A stretch of DNA of 58,604 bases from Candidatus Dormiibacterota bacterium (GTDB taxonomy: Bacteria; Chloroflexota; Dormibacteria; Dormibacterales; Dormibacteraceae), in contig CATPBK010000114.1 of NCBI GenBank assembly GCA_955652705.1, positions 1 through 58,604 of the forward strand, in the 5' to 3' direction. Under the pieces are notes generated by a model. The model had not been told where the DNA came from. It ran no database searches and was given only the letters and a program-made list of their open reading frames with translations. Numbering within the stretch: position 1 is the first letter of the stretch; each line of letters opens with the position of its first letter. Shown here in pieces: positions 42,862-51,496 of this stretch. Position numbers and translations under genes: made by a program.

Positions 42862-44109
42862 TCAGGACGGTCCGGTCCGCGACCAGAAGGCCGCTCGCTT
42901 GCCGGAGCGGGCCCGGGCCGATTCGGCAGCCTGCAACGGTAGCAGAGAGCTGGCGAGTTCTCTAATCCGTTGGGACACGTCGGCGTCGGGGAAGAGCGTG
43001 ATGAACGGCTCGGCGCGGTCGAGTGATTTCAGCATCAGCTTGCCGTCGCTCGGAATCTGGACTTTGATCGGCACGTCGAGGCTGGCCTCGACCTGGGCCG
43101 CGGTGATGCCCGAATTGGCGTCCGAACGGTTGACCACGAGCAGGATCCGCTCGGACGCGATCTTGAGCCGCTCGAGGACGCGCAGGATCAGCTTCGCCTC
43201 CTTGACCGCCGGCAGGCTCAAGTCGATGACGAGAATCACGTGTGTCGCGTGCTCGATCGCCTCCACGACCACCTCTCCGAGGTGGGAGCTGGTGTCCACC
43301 ACGACGTGGGCGTAGGAGTCGGTCAGGATGTCCAGGATCATCCGGGTGTGCTGCGTCGAGACCAGATCCGCCAGCTCGGGGCTCTGCGGGCCGAGCAGCA
43401 CTTTGAAACCGCCCGGGGCCTCCGGCATCAGCGCATCGATGTACTCGGCGTCGATGCTCGGAAAGTTCTCGACGGCGTGATAGATGTTGCGGGCGGAGTC
43501 CAGACCGAGCAGGACGCCAAGGTCGCCGAACTGGAGATCGAAGTCCACCAGGGCGACCTTCTCACCGGTCTCCGAGACCAGGGCGGCGGCCAGGTTCACG
43601 GCGACCATCGACTTGCCGACGCCACCCTTCCCGCTGTAGACGACATGGATCTCGCCCTGCGCGCGGCGCCCCGAGGCGCCGTCGCTGCGGCCGCCGCCCT
43701 GGGCAGCCGTCTCTTCGCTGACGAGCGGCATCAGGTGCTGCCTCTTCAGCTTCTCGACCTGGTTGACGCGCCGCAGGGCCGCTACCAGCTCGTCGCCGCT
43801 GAACGGCTTCACCAGGAACTCGCGCGCGCCCGCCTGCATGGCGCGCCGCAGGTACTCCCGATCCTCCTGGACCGACATCAGCACAACCGGCACGTGGGGC
43901 GGCTCCGCCACCAGGATCTCGGTCGCGTGGATGCCGTCCTGGCCCGGCATGTTGACGTCCATGAGGACGACGTCGGGCAGGAGGTTGCGGACCTCCGTGA
44001 TCCCGGCTTCGGCCGTGAGAGCAGTTCCCACGACATCGATGTCCTTCTCGAAGCTCAAGAGCTTCTTCAGGTTGTCGACCGTCGACGGGATGTCATCGAT
44101 GATGATCAC
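42862..44109 (-). CDS. cpaE: CpaE-like protein: receiver domain + MinD-type ATPase
   Basis: Residues 1-120 form a receiver domain (IIIDDIP, phospho-Asp in VVLMDVNMPG, Lys in FLVKPF); residues about 148-390 a ParA/MinD ATPase with deviant Walker A YSGKGGVGKS and VALVDFDLQFGD. CpaE places the pilus at a cell pole. The first standard codon is the GTG at 44109, which cuts into strand 1 of the receiver; in-frame codons continue upstream (TADSQPIR), and AGGAGG lies at 44141-44146, so a non-ATG/GTG/TTG start is possible. Confidence 0.9.
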   Translation of the reverse strand: MIIIDDIPSTVDNLKKLLSFEKDIDVVGTALTAEAGITEVRNLLPDVVLMDVNMPGQDGIHATEILVAEPPHVPVVLMSVQEDREYLRRAMQAGAREFLVKPFSGDELVAALRRVNQVEKLKRQHLMPLVSEETAAQGGGRSDGASGRRAQGEIHVVYSGKGGVGKSMVAVNLAAALVSETGEKVALVDFDLQFGDLGVLLGLDSARNIYHAVENFPSIDAEYIDALMPEAPGGFKVLLGPQSPELADLVSTQHTRMILDILTDSYAHVVVDTSSHLGEVVVEAIEHATHVILVIDLSLPAVKEAKLILRVLERLKIASERILLVVNRSDANSGITAAQVEASLDVPIKVQIPSDGKLMLKSLDRAEPFITLFPDADVSQRIRELASSLLPLQAAESARARSGKRAAFWSRTGPS

Positions 44110-44161
44110 CCGGATGGGCTGGCTGTCCGCCGTCGGAGGTTCCTCCTGGCCTGACCCTGCG

Positions 44162-45049
44162 TCAGCCCCCGTACGCCTGCGCGAAGGCGGGAAACTTCTT
44201 CACGATGTCAGTCGCGGTGATGCCCGTCGCCTTGGTCACGCCGGGGCAGCTCGCGTCAGGTCCGCTGACGGCCGGCGCGTAGTCGTGGAACGACTCCAGC
44301 TCGTACCGCAGCTGGGCGTTGCTGACAAACCAGGTCATGAGCTCCGACTGGCAGGGGGTCGTCACCACTGTCAGGCTGCTGGCGTTGGCAACCTGCTGCG
44401 CCGTGTTGTTCTGGGTCGTGCCAGAGCTGGTCACCGTCAGGTTGGCGGGGCCGACCCGGATGACATGGAGCTGCGTGAAGATGGTCACCGTCGCCGAGGA
44501 CTTGCCTGAGCCCGCCGTGGCCAGAACCGTGATGTAGTCGTTGGGCTGCACGTTGCCGGCGACGCCGGTCTGCTCGCTGGTCGGGATCGTGAACGCCACG
44601 TAGCCCTCTGGGATCGGTAGGAAGGCGGCCTGGGCGCCGCTGACGATGTCGCCAGGCTTGGCCAGCGCGTTCTGCAGGAGAGGCTGGCCGGCCGAGATGT
44701 TGACCTCGGCGATCAGGCTCTGGACTCGCGAGAAGGCTGCTTTCTGCGCCTGCGAGTCAGAGATGCCGCTGTCGAGTGTGAAGGCGCCCGGCACCAGGTC
44801 GGACGGCACGGATTTCACCGTGATCTGGTCCTGGCTCAAGATCTGTGTCCGCAGCGGGATGTCCTTGGCCGCGTACACGACCTTGGTGTTGGCTCCGCCG
44901 ACGGTTCCCCCGCCCCCCCCTCCCCTGGTGAAGCTTCCCAGCGCGATCAGGATGCCGGTTGCCACCAGGAACATGACGACACCGAGAATGATGAAGAGAC
45001 GACCACCGCCCGCTCGGGGCCGGGGTGCCGCCTGGGGAGCTACTGCCAC
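44162..45049 (-). CDS. cpaB: Flp pilus assembly protein CpaB/RcpC
   Basis: The 295-aa product has one membrane segment (about 18-41), a Gly run encoded by a C-rich tract near 44910, a SAF domain (VVYAAKDIPLRTQILSQDQI) and an RcpC domain (GYVAFTIPTSEQTGVAG ... NDYITVLAT). In single-membrane bacteria it works without a secretin. It begins after the terminator that follows flp. Confidence 0.9.
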   Translation of the reverse strand: MAVAPQAAPRPRAGGGRLFIILGVVMFLVATGILIALGSFTRGGGGGGTVGGANTKVVYAAKDIPLRTQILSQDQITVKSVPSDLVPGAFTLDSGISDSQAQKAAFSRVQSLIAEVNISAGQPLLQNALAKPGDIVSGAQAAFLPIPEGYVAFTIPTSEQTGVAGNVQPNDYITVLATAGSGKSSATVTIFTQLHVIRVGPANLTVTSSGTTQNNTAQQVANASSLTVVTTPCQSELMTWFVSNAQLRYELESFHDYAPAVSGPDASCPGVTKATGITATDIVKKFPAFAQAYGG

Positions 45050-45126
45050 TGGTTGTTCACCTCCAGGGAATTGCGAGGACGCCGTAAGTCGCCGCCATTA
45101 TGGGGACCGGGGACCGTTTTGAAAAG

Positions 45127-45154
45127 CAGAGAGCCCCGATCGAGGGGCTCTCTG
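45127..45154 (-). terminator. Intrinsic terminator between flp and cpaB
   Basis: A perfect 11-bp stem CAGAGAGCCCC/GGGGCTCTCTG with a 6-base loop, followed on the complement by CTTTTC. Partial read-through would give much more pilin mRNA than assembly-protein mRNA. Confidence 0.8.
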
Positions 45155-45188
45155 TGAAGGTATGCGCTTTTGGGTGATCCCCTTTGGG

Positions 45189-45365
45189 CTATGAGTTGAG
45201 AGCGCTTACGACGTTGGAGAAGACGTTCTTGATCTGGCCGCCCATCGTAAGAAGGATGACGATGACGACGATCGAAACGAGGACGAGGATCAGGGCGTAC
45301 TCGACCATACCCTGGCCCTCCTGACGGGTAAGAAGGCCACGAAGCCTCCACATAAGAGCGTTCAC
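45189..45365 (-). CDS. flp: Flp-type pilin
   Basis: A 58-aa prepilin: short basic leader (WRLRGLLTRQE), the class IVb processing region GQGMVEYALILVLVSIVVIV with the essential Glu five residues after the cleavage site and the hydrophobic spine, then a short polar tail (GGQIKNVFSNVVSALNS). AAAAGGAGG lies 11 bases before the GTG; ATG four codons in is an alternative. Head of the Tad operon, with its own promoter and terminator. Confidence 0.93.
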   Translation of the reverse strand: MNALMWRLRGLLTRQEGQGMVEYALILVLVSIVVIVILLTMGGQIKNVFSNVVSALNS

Positions 45366-45472
45366 CTAGCTGTTCACCTCCTTTTCAAGACGTTGACGAA
45401 CTGAATCTATGACCGCTTGAGAAACGCGTTTCTTGCGCCTCCTGGTCGATCAACTTCTTTTGAAGCGCCCAC

Positions 45473-45501
45473 ATGGTAGCGACAAGGTTCGCACCTGACA
45501 A
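45473..45501 (-). promoter_or_regulatory. Promoter of the flp-tad operon
   Basis: On the complement TTGTCA (45496-45501), exactly 17 bases, TACCAT (45473-45478). The predicted start near 45466 gives a leader of about 100 bases before flp. Confidence 0.6.
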
Positions 45502-45555
45502 TCGGTAAGTTACAGACGATTCCCGGGTGCCCCGTTTGACACCCGCCGAGCGAGG

Positions 45556-46566
45556 CTAGGCTCCGAGCTCGAACTCGGCGAGGATCTCGGTACCTCGCCC
45601 AGGCTGGCTGGACACCTCCAGCCGGCCGCCCAGCGCGGCCGCGCGCTCGGTCATCCCGAGCACCCCCAGCTTGCGGCGACCGACCGGCTCCTGGTAGTGG
45701 CCGGAGTCGAATCCGGCTCCGTCGTCGCGGATGCGCGCGGTCGCGCGCGCGTCGGTCAGGTTCAACGTCACCTCCACCGTCTTGGCCCCGGAGTGCCGCT
45801 GGACGTTGGTGAGCGCCTCTTGCATGATCCGGAAGAGCGCCTCCTCCAGGCTGGGCGGGAGCCGGCGGTCCTCCCCGGTCACGTTGAAGCGGCAGGTCAC
45901 ACCGGTCCGGTCCTCGAAAGAGTTCGTGTAGCGGCGCATAGTGGCCACCAGCCCAAGGTCGTCGAGCGAGTCCGGGCGGAGGTCGAACATGAACTTCCGG
46001 AGGTCGGCCACCACGTTGCGCACCGAGTTCTTGAACTCCGCCAGCTCCTGGTGGAGCCCATCAGGGTTCGACTCGGCGATCTTGTCCAGGATCTCGGCCC
46101 TGAGCACGAGGTCAGCGAGGACCTGGGCGGGGCCGTCGTGGAGGTCGCGGGCGATTCGGAGGCGCTCGGCCTCGACCGCCTGGTAGAGCTCGAGCGCGCT
46201 GGTGGTCTGGACCACGTGCTCCGCCCCTTCGCTGATCTGCTCCAGGGCTCCCCGCAGCATCGTCCCCATCTCGGCGCAGAGTGCCGCCCGCTCATGAGCA
46301 GCCTGCAAGCGCTCCTCCAGGGTCCGGCGTTTCCCGGCTAGCTCCTGGGCCCGGTCACTGGCCCGCTCGCGCTCGTCCGGGGCGAACCGCTCGGGATGCC
46401 GGAGGACATGGCGGCGGATCACGTCCGCCTCCTCGCCCGCATCGGCGGCGTCGTCGAGCTCGCGCTGGAGGCGGGCCACCAGCTCGCTAAGCCGGCCCGC
46501 CTCACTGTCGAGGCTGGCCAGCAGTGTCACCGGTGAGACGCCTGTCGCGGGTTCGGGGAGGCTCAT
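45556..46566 (-). CDS. NarL-type sensor histidine kinase (DegS-like)
   Basis: The 336-aa product has an N-terminal coiled coil (about 15-130), a HisKA_3 dimerisation/phospho-acceptor motif RIARDLHDGPAQVLADLVL (His), and an HATPase domain (RIMQEALTNVQRHSGAK, RDDGAGFD, LGVLGMTERAAALGG). No membrane segment, so it senses an internal signal. Its NarL-type regulator is not adjacent. It precedes flp on the same strand and may control the pilus. Confidence 0.92.
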   Translation of the reverse strand: MSLPEPATGVSPVTLLASLDSEAGRLSELVARLQRELDDAADAGEEADVIRRHVLRHPERFAPDERERASDRAQELAGKRRTLEERLQAAHERAALCAEMGTMLRGALEQISEGAEHVVQTTSALELYQAVEAERLRIARDLHDGPAQVLADLVLRAEILDKIAESNPDGLHQELAEFKNSVRNVVADLRKFMFDLRPDSLDDLGLVATMRRYTNSFEDRTGVTCRFNVTGEDRRLPPSLEEALFRIMQEALTNVQRHSGAKTVEVTLNLTDARATARIRDDGAGFDSGHYQEPVGRRKLGVLGMTERAAALGGRLEVSSQPGRGTEILAEFELGA

Positions 46567-46607
46567 CTGGGCCGTGCGCAGGCGGATGTTAGATTACGGC
46601 CGCCCAA

Positions 46608-47351
46608 ATGCGCACCGCGCGCGTCGCTGACACTGACGTCCCACCCGCCGCGCCTGCGCGCCAGCGGGCGCAGCGCGACCGCGCCTATTGGTCCGACCTC
46701 GCCTTTGGGCGGACCATCCCGGCCCTGGTGGCTGGCGTCTTCCTGCTCGACCAGGGCCTGCTCCTCGCCGACGCTCTCCGCTCGGTTGCGGTGCACGGTT
46801 CGGCCGGAGCCTGGCAGAGCGCCCTGAACCGCGTCTTGAGCCTGGCCTACTTCGGCCTCCTGCTCTTCCTCTATGTGGTGCGCTTGAAGCCCAGGGCGGG
46901 GCTTCGCCGCCCGGAGGTCTGGGTGGTCTCCTTCGCGGGCACTTTCGCGATCCTCTCCGTTGCTTACCTGCCCGGCGTCCACCACGGAGCCGGCGTAGTC
47001 GTTGTGGCCAACCTGCTCATCACCGTCGGCGTCGCCTACGCCCTCTGGGGCCTGCTCTACCTGCGCCGGTCCTTCTCGATCCTGCCGGAAGCGCGCCGCC
47101 TGGTCACGACCGGGCCGTACGGGCTCTCGCGCAATCCTCTTTACCTCGGCGAGTTCACCGCCAGCCTGGGCGTCGTGCTGCCCAACTTCGGCCCCTGGCA
47201 GGCGCTCGTCCTGGTCGTCTTCATCGCTTGTCAGCTGCTCCGAATCCGGTGGGAGGAGCAGGTGCTGGCCCGCACTTTCCCTGACGACTACAAGGAGTAC
47301 TTCAAATCGGTACCTCGGTTCATTCCACAACCCTGGCGCCGGTCTCGCTGA
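46608..47351 (+). CDS. Isoprenylcysteine/phospholipid methyltransferase-like membrane protein
   Basis: The 247-aa product has five or more membrane segments and the ICMT/PEMT C-terminal signature: TTGPYGLSRNPLYLGEF, then RWEEQVLARTFPDDYKEYFKSVPRFIP. Such enzymes methylate prenylated or lipid substrates using SAM. Substrate unknown. It starts 41 bases from the divergent kinase gene and precedes a membrane protein gene on the same strand. Confidence 0.88.
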   Translation: MRTARVADTDVPPAAPARQRAQRDRAYWSDLAFGRTIPALVAGVFLLDQGLLLADALRSVAVHGSAGAWQSALNRVLSLAYFGLLLFLYVVRLKPRAGLRRPEVWVVSFAGTFAILSVAYLPGVHHGAGVVVVANLLITVGVAYALWGLLYLRRSFSILPEARRLVTTGPYGLSRNPLYLGEFTASLGVVLPNFGPWQALVLVVFIACQLLRIRWEEQVLARTFPDDYKEYFKSVPRFIPQPWRRSR

Positions 47352-47392
47352 CCCGGACGCTGACCGCGCGCACGCTCTTCCTGGGCGGCGTC

Positions 47393-48814
47393 ATGGTCGC
47401 CATCTGGGCGGCCTTCACGAGCTCCGTGCAGGACCCGGACTACTGGTGGCACTACCGGGTCGGTCGGTGGATGCTCGACAACGGACGCCTGCCCTCGACC
47501 GACCTCTTCACCTACACGGCGACAGGCCACGCCTGGATCGACCACGAGTACCTCTCGGAGGTGCTGATAGCCCTGCTCCAAGGCTGGGGGGGGCTGGCCG
47601 CGGTCAGCCTCTTCTTCGGCGCCCTGACCTGGGCGGGCTTCTGGCTGATCTACAAGACCGCCGGGGCCGGACGCCGCCCCTATGTCATCGCTGGCCTCGG
47701 CATCGCCCTCGCCGCGCTCGCCGGCGCACCCATCTGGGGGCCGCGCGCCCAGATGATCACCTTCTTCTTCTCCTGCCTGGAGCTCTACTGGCTACGCGGC
47801 TACCTGAAAGGGCGCAGCCGCGCGATCAACTGGCTGCCCCTAGTCGTCGCGATCTGGGCCAACTTCCACGGCGGGTTCCTGGTCGCCTACGTGTTCCTGG
47901 GCGTGGCGATCGCCGCCGAGGCGGTGGGCTGGGTGCTCGATCGCCGGGAGGCGGCGCACCTCAACCGCCTGGGCACGCTGGGCAGGGTGCTGGCCCTCTC
48001 GCTGCTGGCCGCGCTGGCCACTCCTCACTTCTACAGGGTCTTCTTGAACCCGCTGGAAACCCTCAGCAGCCCGACCCAGCGGCGGCTGATCGTGGAGTGG
48101 TTCTCGCCGGACTTCCACCTGACCGTGCTGCTGCCTTTCCTCGCCGCGATCCTGCTGCTCTTCCTTGCCTTTGCCCTGCGGCGCCCGACAGCCTATGACC
48201 TCTTCCTGGCCCTGGCTGCTCTCGCCCTCTCGCTGGAGTCGGTCCGCAACCTGGTCCTTTTCATCGCGGCCGTGACGCCGATCCTCATCGAGAGCTTCTC
48301 GGCGACCTGGCGAGAGGAATCCGAGCGGCGCGGCTGGCGATTGCCTGGAGCTGCGCCCGCACCGCTCTTCGCCGCGCTTACAGCTCTTGCGCTGATGGTG
48401 ATCGCCGGCGCGTCCGGCTACCGGATCGCCACCGCGCTCGCTCACCAGGACGCTGACACGCGAGCGTCCTACCCGGTCGCGGCGGGCGACTGGCTCCAGG
48501 CGCACCCCGAGGTCGGCACCCGGATGTACAACCAGTACGGCTGGGGCGGCTACCTGGCCGGCCGCTTCTACCCGGACGCCAGCCGGAGGGTCTTCATCTT
48601 CGGCGAGGCGACTCTGATGGGCGACCGGCTCCTCCAGCAATACCAGGACGTCCAGACCCTGCGCCGCGACTGGGTCCAGGTCCTCGACGACTACCAGGTC
48701 GACTACGTCGTCTACAACCGGGACGAGGCGCTGGCCAACGTGCTCGCTACGGAGCCGAACTGGCAGCGGGTCTACCAGGACGACGTCGCCGTGATCTATA
48801 TTCGGAAGCCCTAG
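47393..48814 (+). CDS. Large membrane protein, GT-C-like
   Basis: The 473-aa product has about ten membrane segments. An early external loop reads DPDYWWHYRVGRWMLDNGRLP ... TATGHAWIDHEYLSE, an acidic/aromatic pattern like the first loop of lipid-linked sugar transferases, and the C-terminal 110 residues form a soluble external domain (WLQAHPEVGTRMYNQYGWGG ... VDYVVYNRD). Function is inferred from topology only. The chosen ATG leaves a short first membrane segment; residues in frame before it (TARTLFLGG) look like its missing half but have no standard start codon. Confidence 0.7.
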   Translation: MVAIWAAFTSSVQDPDYWWHYRVGRWMLDNGRLPSTDLFTYTATGHAWIDHEYLSEVLIALLQGWGGLAAVSLFFGALTWAGFWLIYKTAGAGRRPYVIAGLGIALAALAGAPIWGPRAQMITFFFSCLELYWLRGYLKGRSRAINWLPLVVAIWANFHGGFLVAYVFLGVAIAAEAVGWVLDRREAAHLNRLGTLGRVLALSLLAALATPHFYRVFLNPLETLSSPTQRRLIVEWFSPDFHLTVLLPFLAAILLLFLAFALRRPTAYDLFLALAALALSLESVRNLVLFIAAVTPILIESFSATWREESERRGWRLPGAAPAPLFAALTALALMVIAGASGYRIATALAHQDADTRASYPVAAGDWLQAHPEVGTRMYNQYGWGGYLAGRFYPDASRRVFIFGEATLMGDRLLQQYQDVQTLRRDWVQVLDDYQVDYVVYNRDEALANVLATEPNWQRVYQDDVAVIYIRKP

Positions 48815-48820
48815 GAGCTT

Positions 48821-49810
48821 TCAGCCGCGACCGGGGTTGTCGGCCGTCGCCGTGACCAGCGCCGCGTTTTCTTGCTGGCTGTTGAGGCCGCTGACGGTGC
48901 ACGCGACAGTCATCGTGGCGTTGTATCCGACGTCCGCGTTGACCTGCGCCTGACAGCCGCCAACCACGTTGTTTGAGGCCGTATCGGTGACGCTGAACGT
49001 CACTGTGGACGGCGCTTTGGCGCCACTCATGCCGCCCAGGTTCTTCAGCACCGCCGACACGACGCAGGGCGCGCCGCATCCCGATGTGTCAACGGACACC
49101 ACCGTGTAGACAGGAGGCAGCGTGGAGAGATTCGCGAAGTCGATCACGTTAGTCGGAGCCATGATCTGGAAGTCTCGGTCGAAGTTGCCGTAGCGCAGGT
49201 CACCATCGTTGGTGCCATCGATCGCGACGCCCTTCTTCATGTGCACGCGCAGCAGCTGGTGAGGCGACTGGGCGGCGATATACACGTCAGCTCTGGCGCC
49301 TGAGAGGTCGACCGCATCGATCTTGTCAACCGAGACGTGGTCAGACCGCTGGGTCACCGCGGAACCGAGGAAGGTCGCCCTGAACCTGACGCCGTCGGTG
49401 AGATCCGGCAGCTGCGGCACCTGGCCGGCCGAGCCCTTCCACCAGGCGTTCCCAGCGGCCTTGACAAGGTTGCGCGCAAGGGGATCGCCGCCGAGGTGAT
49501 CCGATAGGAACTGCTGGCCGCGGAAGTATGTGCCGCCGCTGGTGACGATGGCTTCCAACATCACGTTCCCTGCACTCATGACTACGTGCTGGGTGGCCGG
49601 GCGGGTCAGCTGCAGGTCGATCGACCACCGGGTTCCGGACTCGCTGTAGGCGCCTGTGATCTGGAAGCTCTTGGCCGCGCTCAACGAATCGGCAGCCCCG
49701 CTCTCCAGGGCACGAGTGGTCGGCAGTCCGAGTCCCAAGGGCAGGTCACACGCGGCCAGGAGGGCAAGAGCTGCGGCTCCGACTACGATGGCCCGTGCGC
49801 GGTGACTCAC
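48821..49810 (-). CDS. Lipoprotein, LppX/LprG-like
   Basis: From the GTG at 49810 the 329-aa product starts with a lipoprotein signal (RARAIVVGAAALALLAAC). The mature protein has a beta-rich N-terminal domain (AAKSFQITGAYSESGTRW ... ATQHVVMSAGNVMLEAIV ... TYFRGQQFLS), like the half-barrel of LppX/LprG lipid carriers, and a C-terminal Ig-like domain of Thr/Val-rich strands with two Cys pairs. It may carry lipid or glycolipid outside the membrane. The start codon overlaps head-to-head with that of the next gene. Confidence 0.75.
   Translation of the reverse strand: MSHRARAIVVGAAALALLAACDLPLGLGLPTTRALESGAADSLSAAKSFQITGAYSESGTRWSIDLQLTRPATQHVVMSAGNVMLEAIVTSGGTYFRGQQFLSDHLGGDPLARNLVKAAGNAWWKGSAGQVPQLPDLTDGVRFRATFLGSAVTQRSDHVSVDKIDAVDLSGARADVYIAAQSPHQLLRVHMKKGVAIDGTNDGDLRYGNFDRDFQIMAPTNVIDFANLSTLPPVYTVVSVDTSGCGAPCVVSAVLKNLGGMSGAKAPSTVTFSVTDTASNNVVGGCQAQVNADVGYNATMTVACTVSGLNSQQENAALVTATADNPGRG
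49802..49810. promoter_or_regulatory. Palindrome GTGACTCAC holding both divergent start codons
   Basis: Forward GTG ACT CAC starts the UnbU-like gene; the complement GTG AGT CAC starts the lipoprotein gene. Neither side has a good ribosome site. TACGAT at 49784-49789 could be a -10 for the plus-strand gene. Confidence 0.55.
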
Positions 49811-51475
49811 GCCAGTACTGTCCGGATCGGCGGTCGCGACTACCGCGTCATTCTGCCCAGCATCCGCGATCCCCGCCTGCACGTCGCCGTGGTGCTGCTG
49901 ACTCTGCAGGTACTGGGCCAGACCGTTCTCGGCTTTCGACTTTCGGTGGCGCAGATCCTGGCCTGCCTCGCGGCCGGCGCGCTGATCGAGTTCAGCGTCA
50001 GCGTCTTCAAGGACAAGACGTTCCTGTGGCCCGCCAGCGGATTGCTCACCGGCAACAGTTCCGCCTTCATCCTCAGGGTCCCGGGCACTGTGCATGGCGA
50101 CTGGTGGAGCGTCCACGGGATCTGGATCTTCATCGGCGTGGTCGCTGTATCGATGGCGTCGAAGTACCTCATCCGCTGGCACGGAAGACACATCTTCAAC
50201 CCTTCCAACCTGGGTCTGGTTCTGGCGTTTGTGACGCTGGGGCCACGGTATACAGAACCGCTCGATCTCTGGTGGGCCCCCCTGGGCACCTGGATGATCG
50301 TGGCCTACGCGATCTTAATCGTCGGAGGGTTCTTGATCGCGTGGGAGCTTCGCCTGCTTGGCCTGGAGCTCGGTTTCATCGCCGGGTTCGCGGCGTTCCT
50401 CTATCTGGCGCTGGCTTCGATACCGGATCACTGCATGGTCGCCAGCTGGCACGCGACTCCCATGTGCGGGCTGGAGCTCTGGCAGGTCCTGGTCACCTCG
50501 CCGGAGGTGCTGATCTTTGCGCTGTTCATGATCCCGGACCCCAGGACGGTCCCCGATGGCCCGGTGGCCAGGATCGTGTTCGGAGTTGTCGTGGCCCTGC
50601 TGGCCGTGGTCCTGCTCGGCCCCACCACTCTCGAGTTCTGGACCAAGACGGCGATCCTCGCCAGCCTGGTCATCGCCTGTGTGCTGCGCTTCGCTCTGGC
50701 GCGAGCGTTTGCGCACCTTGAACCAGGCGCCAGAACGGTGAATCGGCGGCGGCGGTTCTGGCCGGTCGCGGCAACCATCGCATTGCTCCTCCTTTTCACG
50801 GAGAGCCTGCCCGTGGCCGCCAGCCTCTCCACCCATAGCCCCGAGCCGGCCGCTGAGCTTCCGGACGGCTCCTCGCCCACCATCACCCTCAAGGTCAGCT
50901 CAGGGCCAGGCGTCGCCGCCTGGATGACCGGCGCGGCCGAGGCTGCGCTGCCACCAGTTGGAAAGACTGAGCCGGGGGCGGCATCGGCCCGGATCTGGGT
51001 GCTGCCTTCGATACCCGCCGTCAGCATCCCCGCGAACGTGACCGCCTTCGATCCATCGCTGACGCCTCAGGAGGCCGCCAGGATGGGTCATGACGTCGTG
51101 CTCGACCTCATCGTCGAGTCCGAGGCACGCCGCTCTCACGACTCGAAGCTGGCGGCGACCGCCGCCGACGGCGACGCCCTGAAGGAGTTCACCGACGTCA
51201 TCAACCAGGACGTCTCGGGCGGGACGATCGTCCAGAAGACTTACAGCTTCGACCAGGCCAGCCTCGGCCTGTGGCTGCCCAAGTTCAGCACCCAGGCTCC
51301 TCGCTTGGTAGGCGTCACCCTGCACGGGACGGCCACGCTCACCACCAGGGACGCGACCGGCAAGGTGCTCTCGCAGACGAGCGGGCCGTATTCCAAGAGC
51401 TGGGGCCTCGGTTCGTCCCCCAACGGCGGCTCCGCGGTGATCGCGAACGACTACACCGACCTCACGCCTGCCTGA
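49802..51475 (+). CDS. RnfD/NqrB-like (UnbU-like) membrane protein with large external C-terminal domain
   Basis: The 557-aa product begins at GTG 49802 and has about nine membrane segments (residues about 20-330). HIFNPSNLGLVLAFVTLG and FLWPASGLLTGNSSAFILR resemble the NqrB/RnfD family and the 'enediyne biosynthesis protein UnbU' group; the usual FMN-attachment SGAT-type motif is not visible. After a last membrane helix near residue 325, about 200 residues form a soluble external domain of unknown fold. It may move electrons or ions across the membrane. The divergent lipoprotein gene is probably functionally linked. Confidence 0.7.
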   Translation: MTHASTVRIGGRDYRVILPSIRDPRLHVAVVLLTLQVLGQTVLGFRLSVAQILACLAAGALIEFSVSVFKDKTFLWPASGLLTGNSSAFILRVPGTVHGDWWSVHGIWIFIGVVAVSMASKYLIRWHGRHIFNPSNLGLVLAFVTLGPRYTEPLDLWWAPLGTWMIVAYAILIVGGFLIAWELRLLGLELGFIAGFAAFLYLALASIPDHCMVASWHATPMCGLELWQVLVTSPEVLIFALFMIPDPRTVPDGPVARIVFGVVVALLAVVLLGPTTLEFWTKTAILASLVIACVLRFALARAFAHLEPGARTVNRRRRFWPVAATIALLLLFTESLPVAASLSTHSPEPAAELPDGSSPTITLKVSSGPGVAAWMTGAAEAALPPVGKTEPGAASARIWVLPSIPAVSIPANVTAFDPSLTPQEAARMGHDVVLDLIVESEARRSHDSKLAATAADGDALKEFTDVINQDVSGGTIVQKTYSFDQASLGLWLPKFSTQAPRLVGVTLHGTATLTTRDATGKVLSQTSGPYSKSWGLGSSPNGGSAVIANDYTDLTPA

Positions 51476-51496
51476 CGATCCGCTTCCAGGGGCGTC

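Noticed and set aside
44900-44935. Frameshift at the C-rich tract in cpaB
   Set aside because: The frame continues on both sides into recognisable CpaB sequence; the tract simply encodes a Gly run after the membrane segment.
48821-50191. 456-codon version of the lipoprotein gene
   Set aside because: The signal peptide and lipobox start at GTG 49810; the upstream part is opposite the UnbU-like gene.
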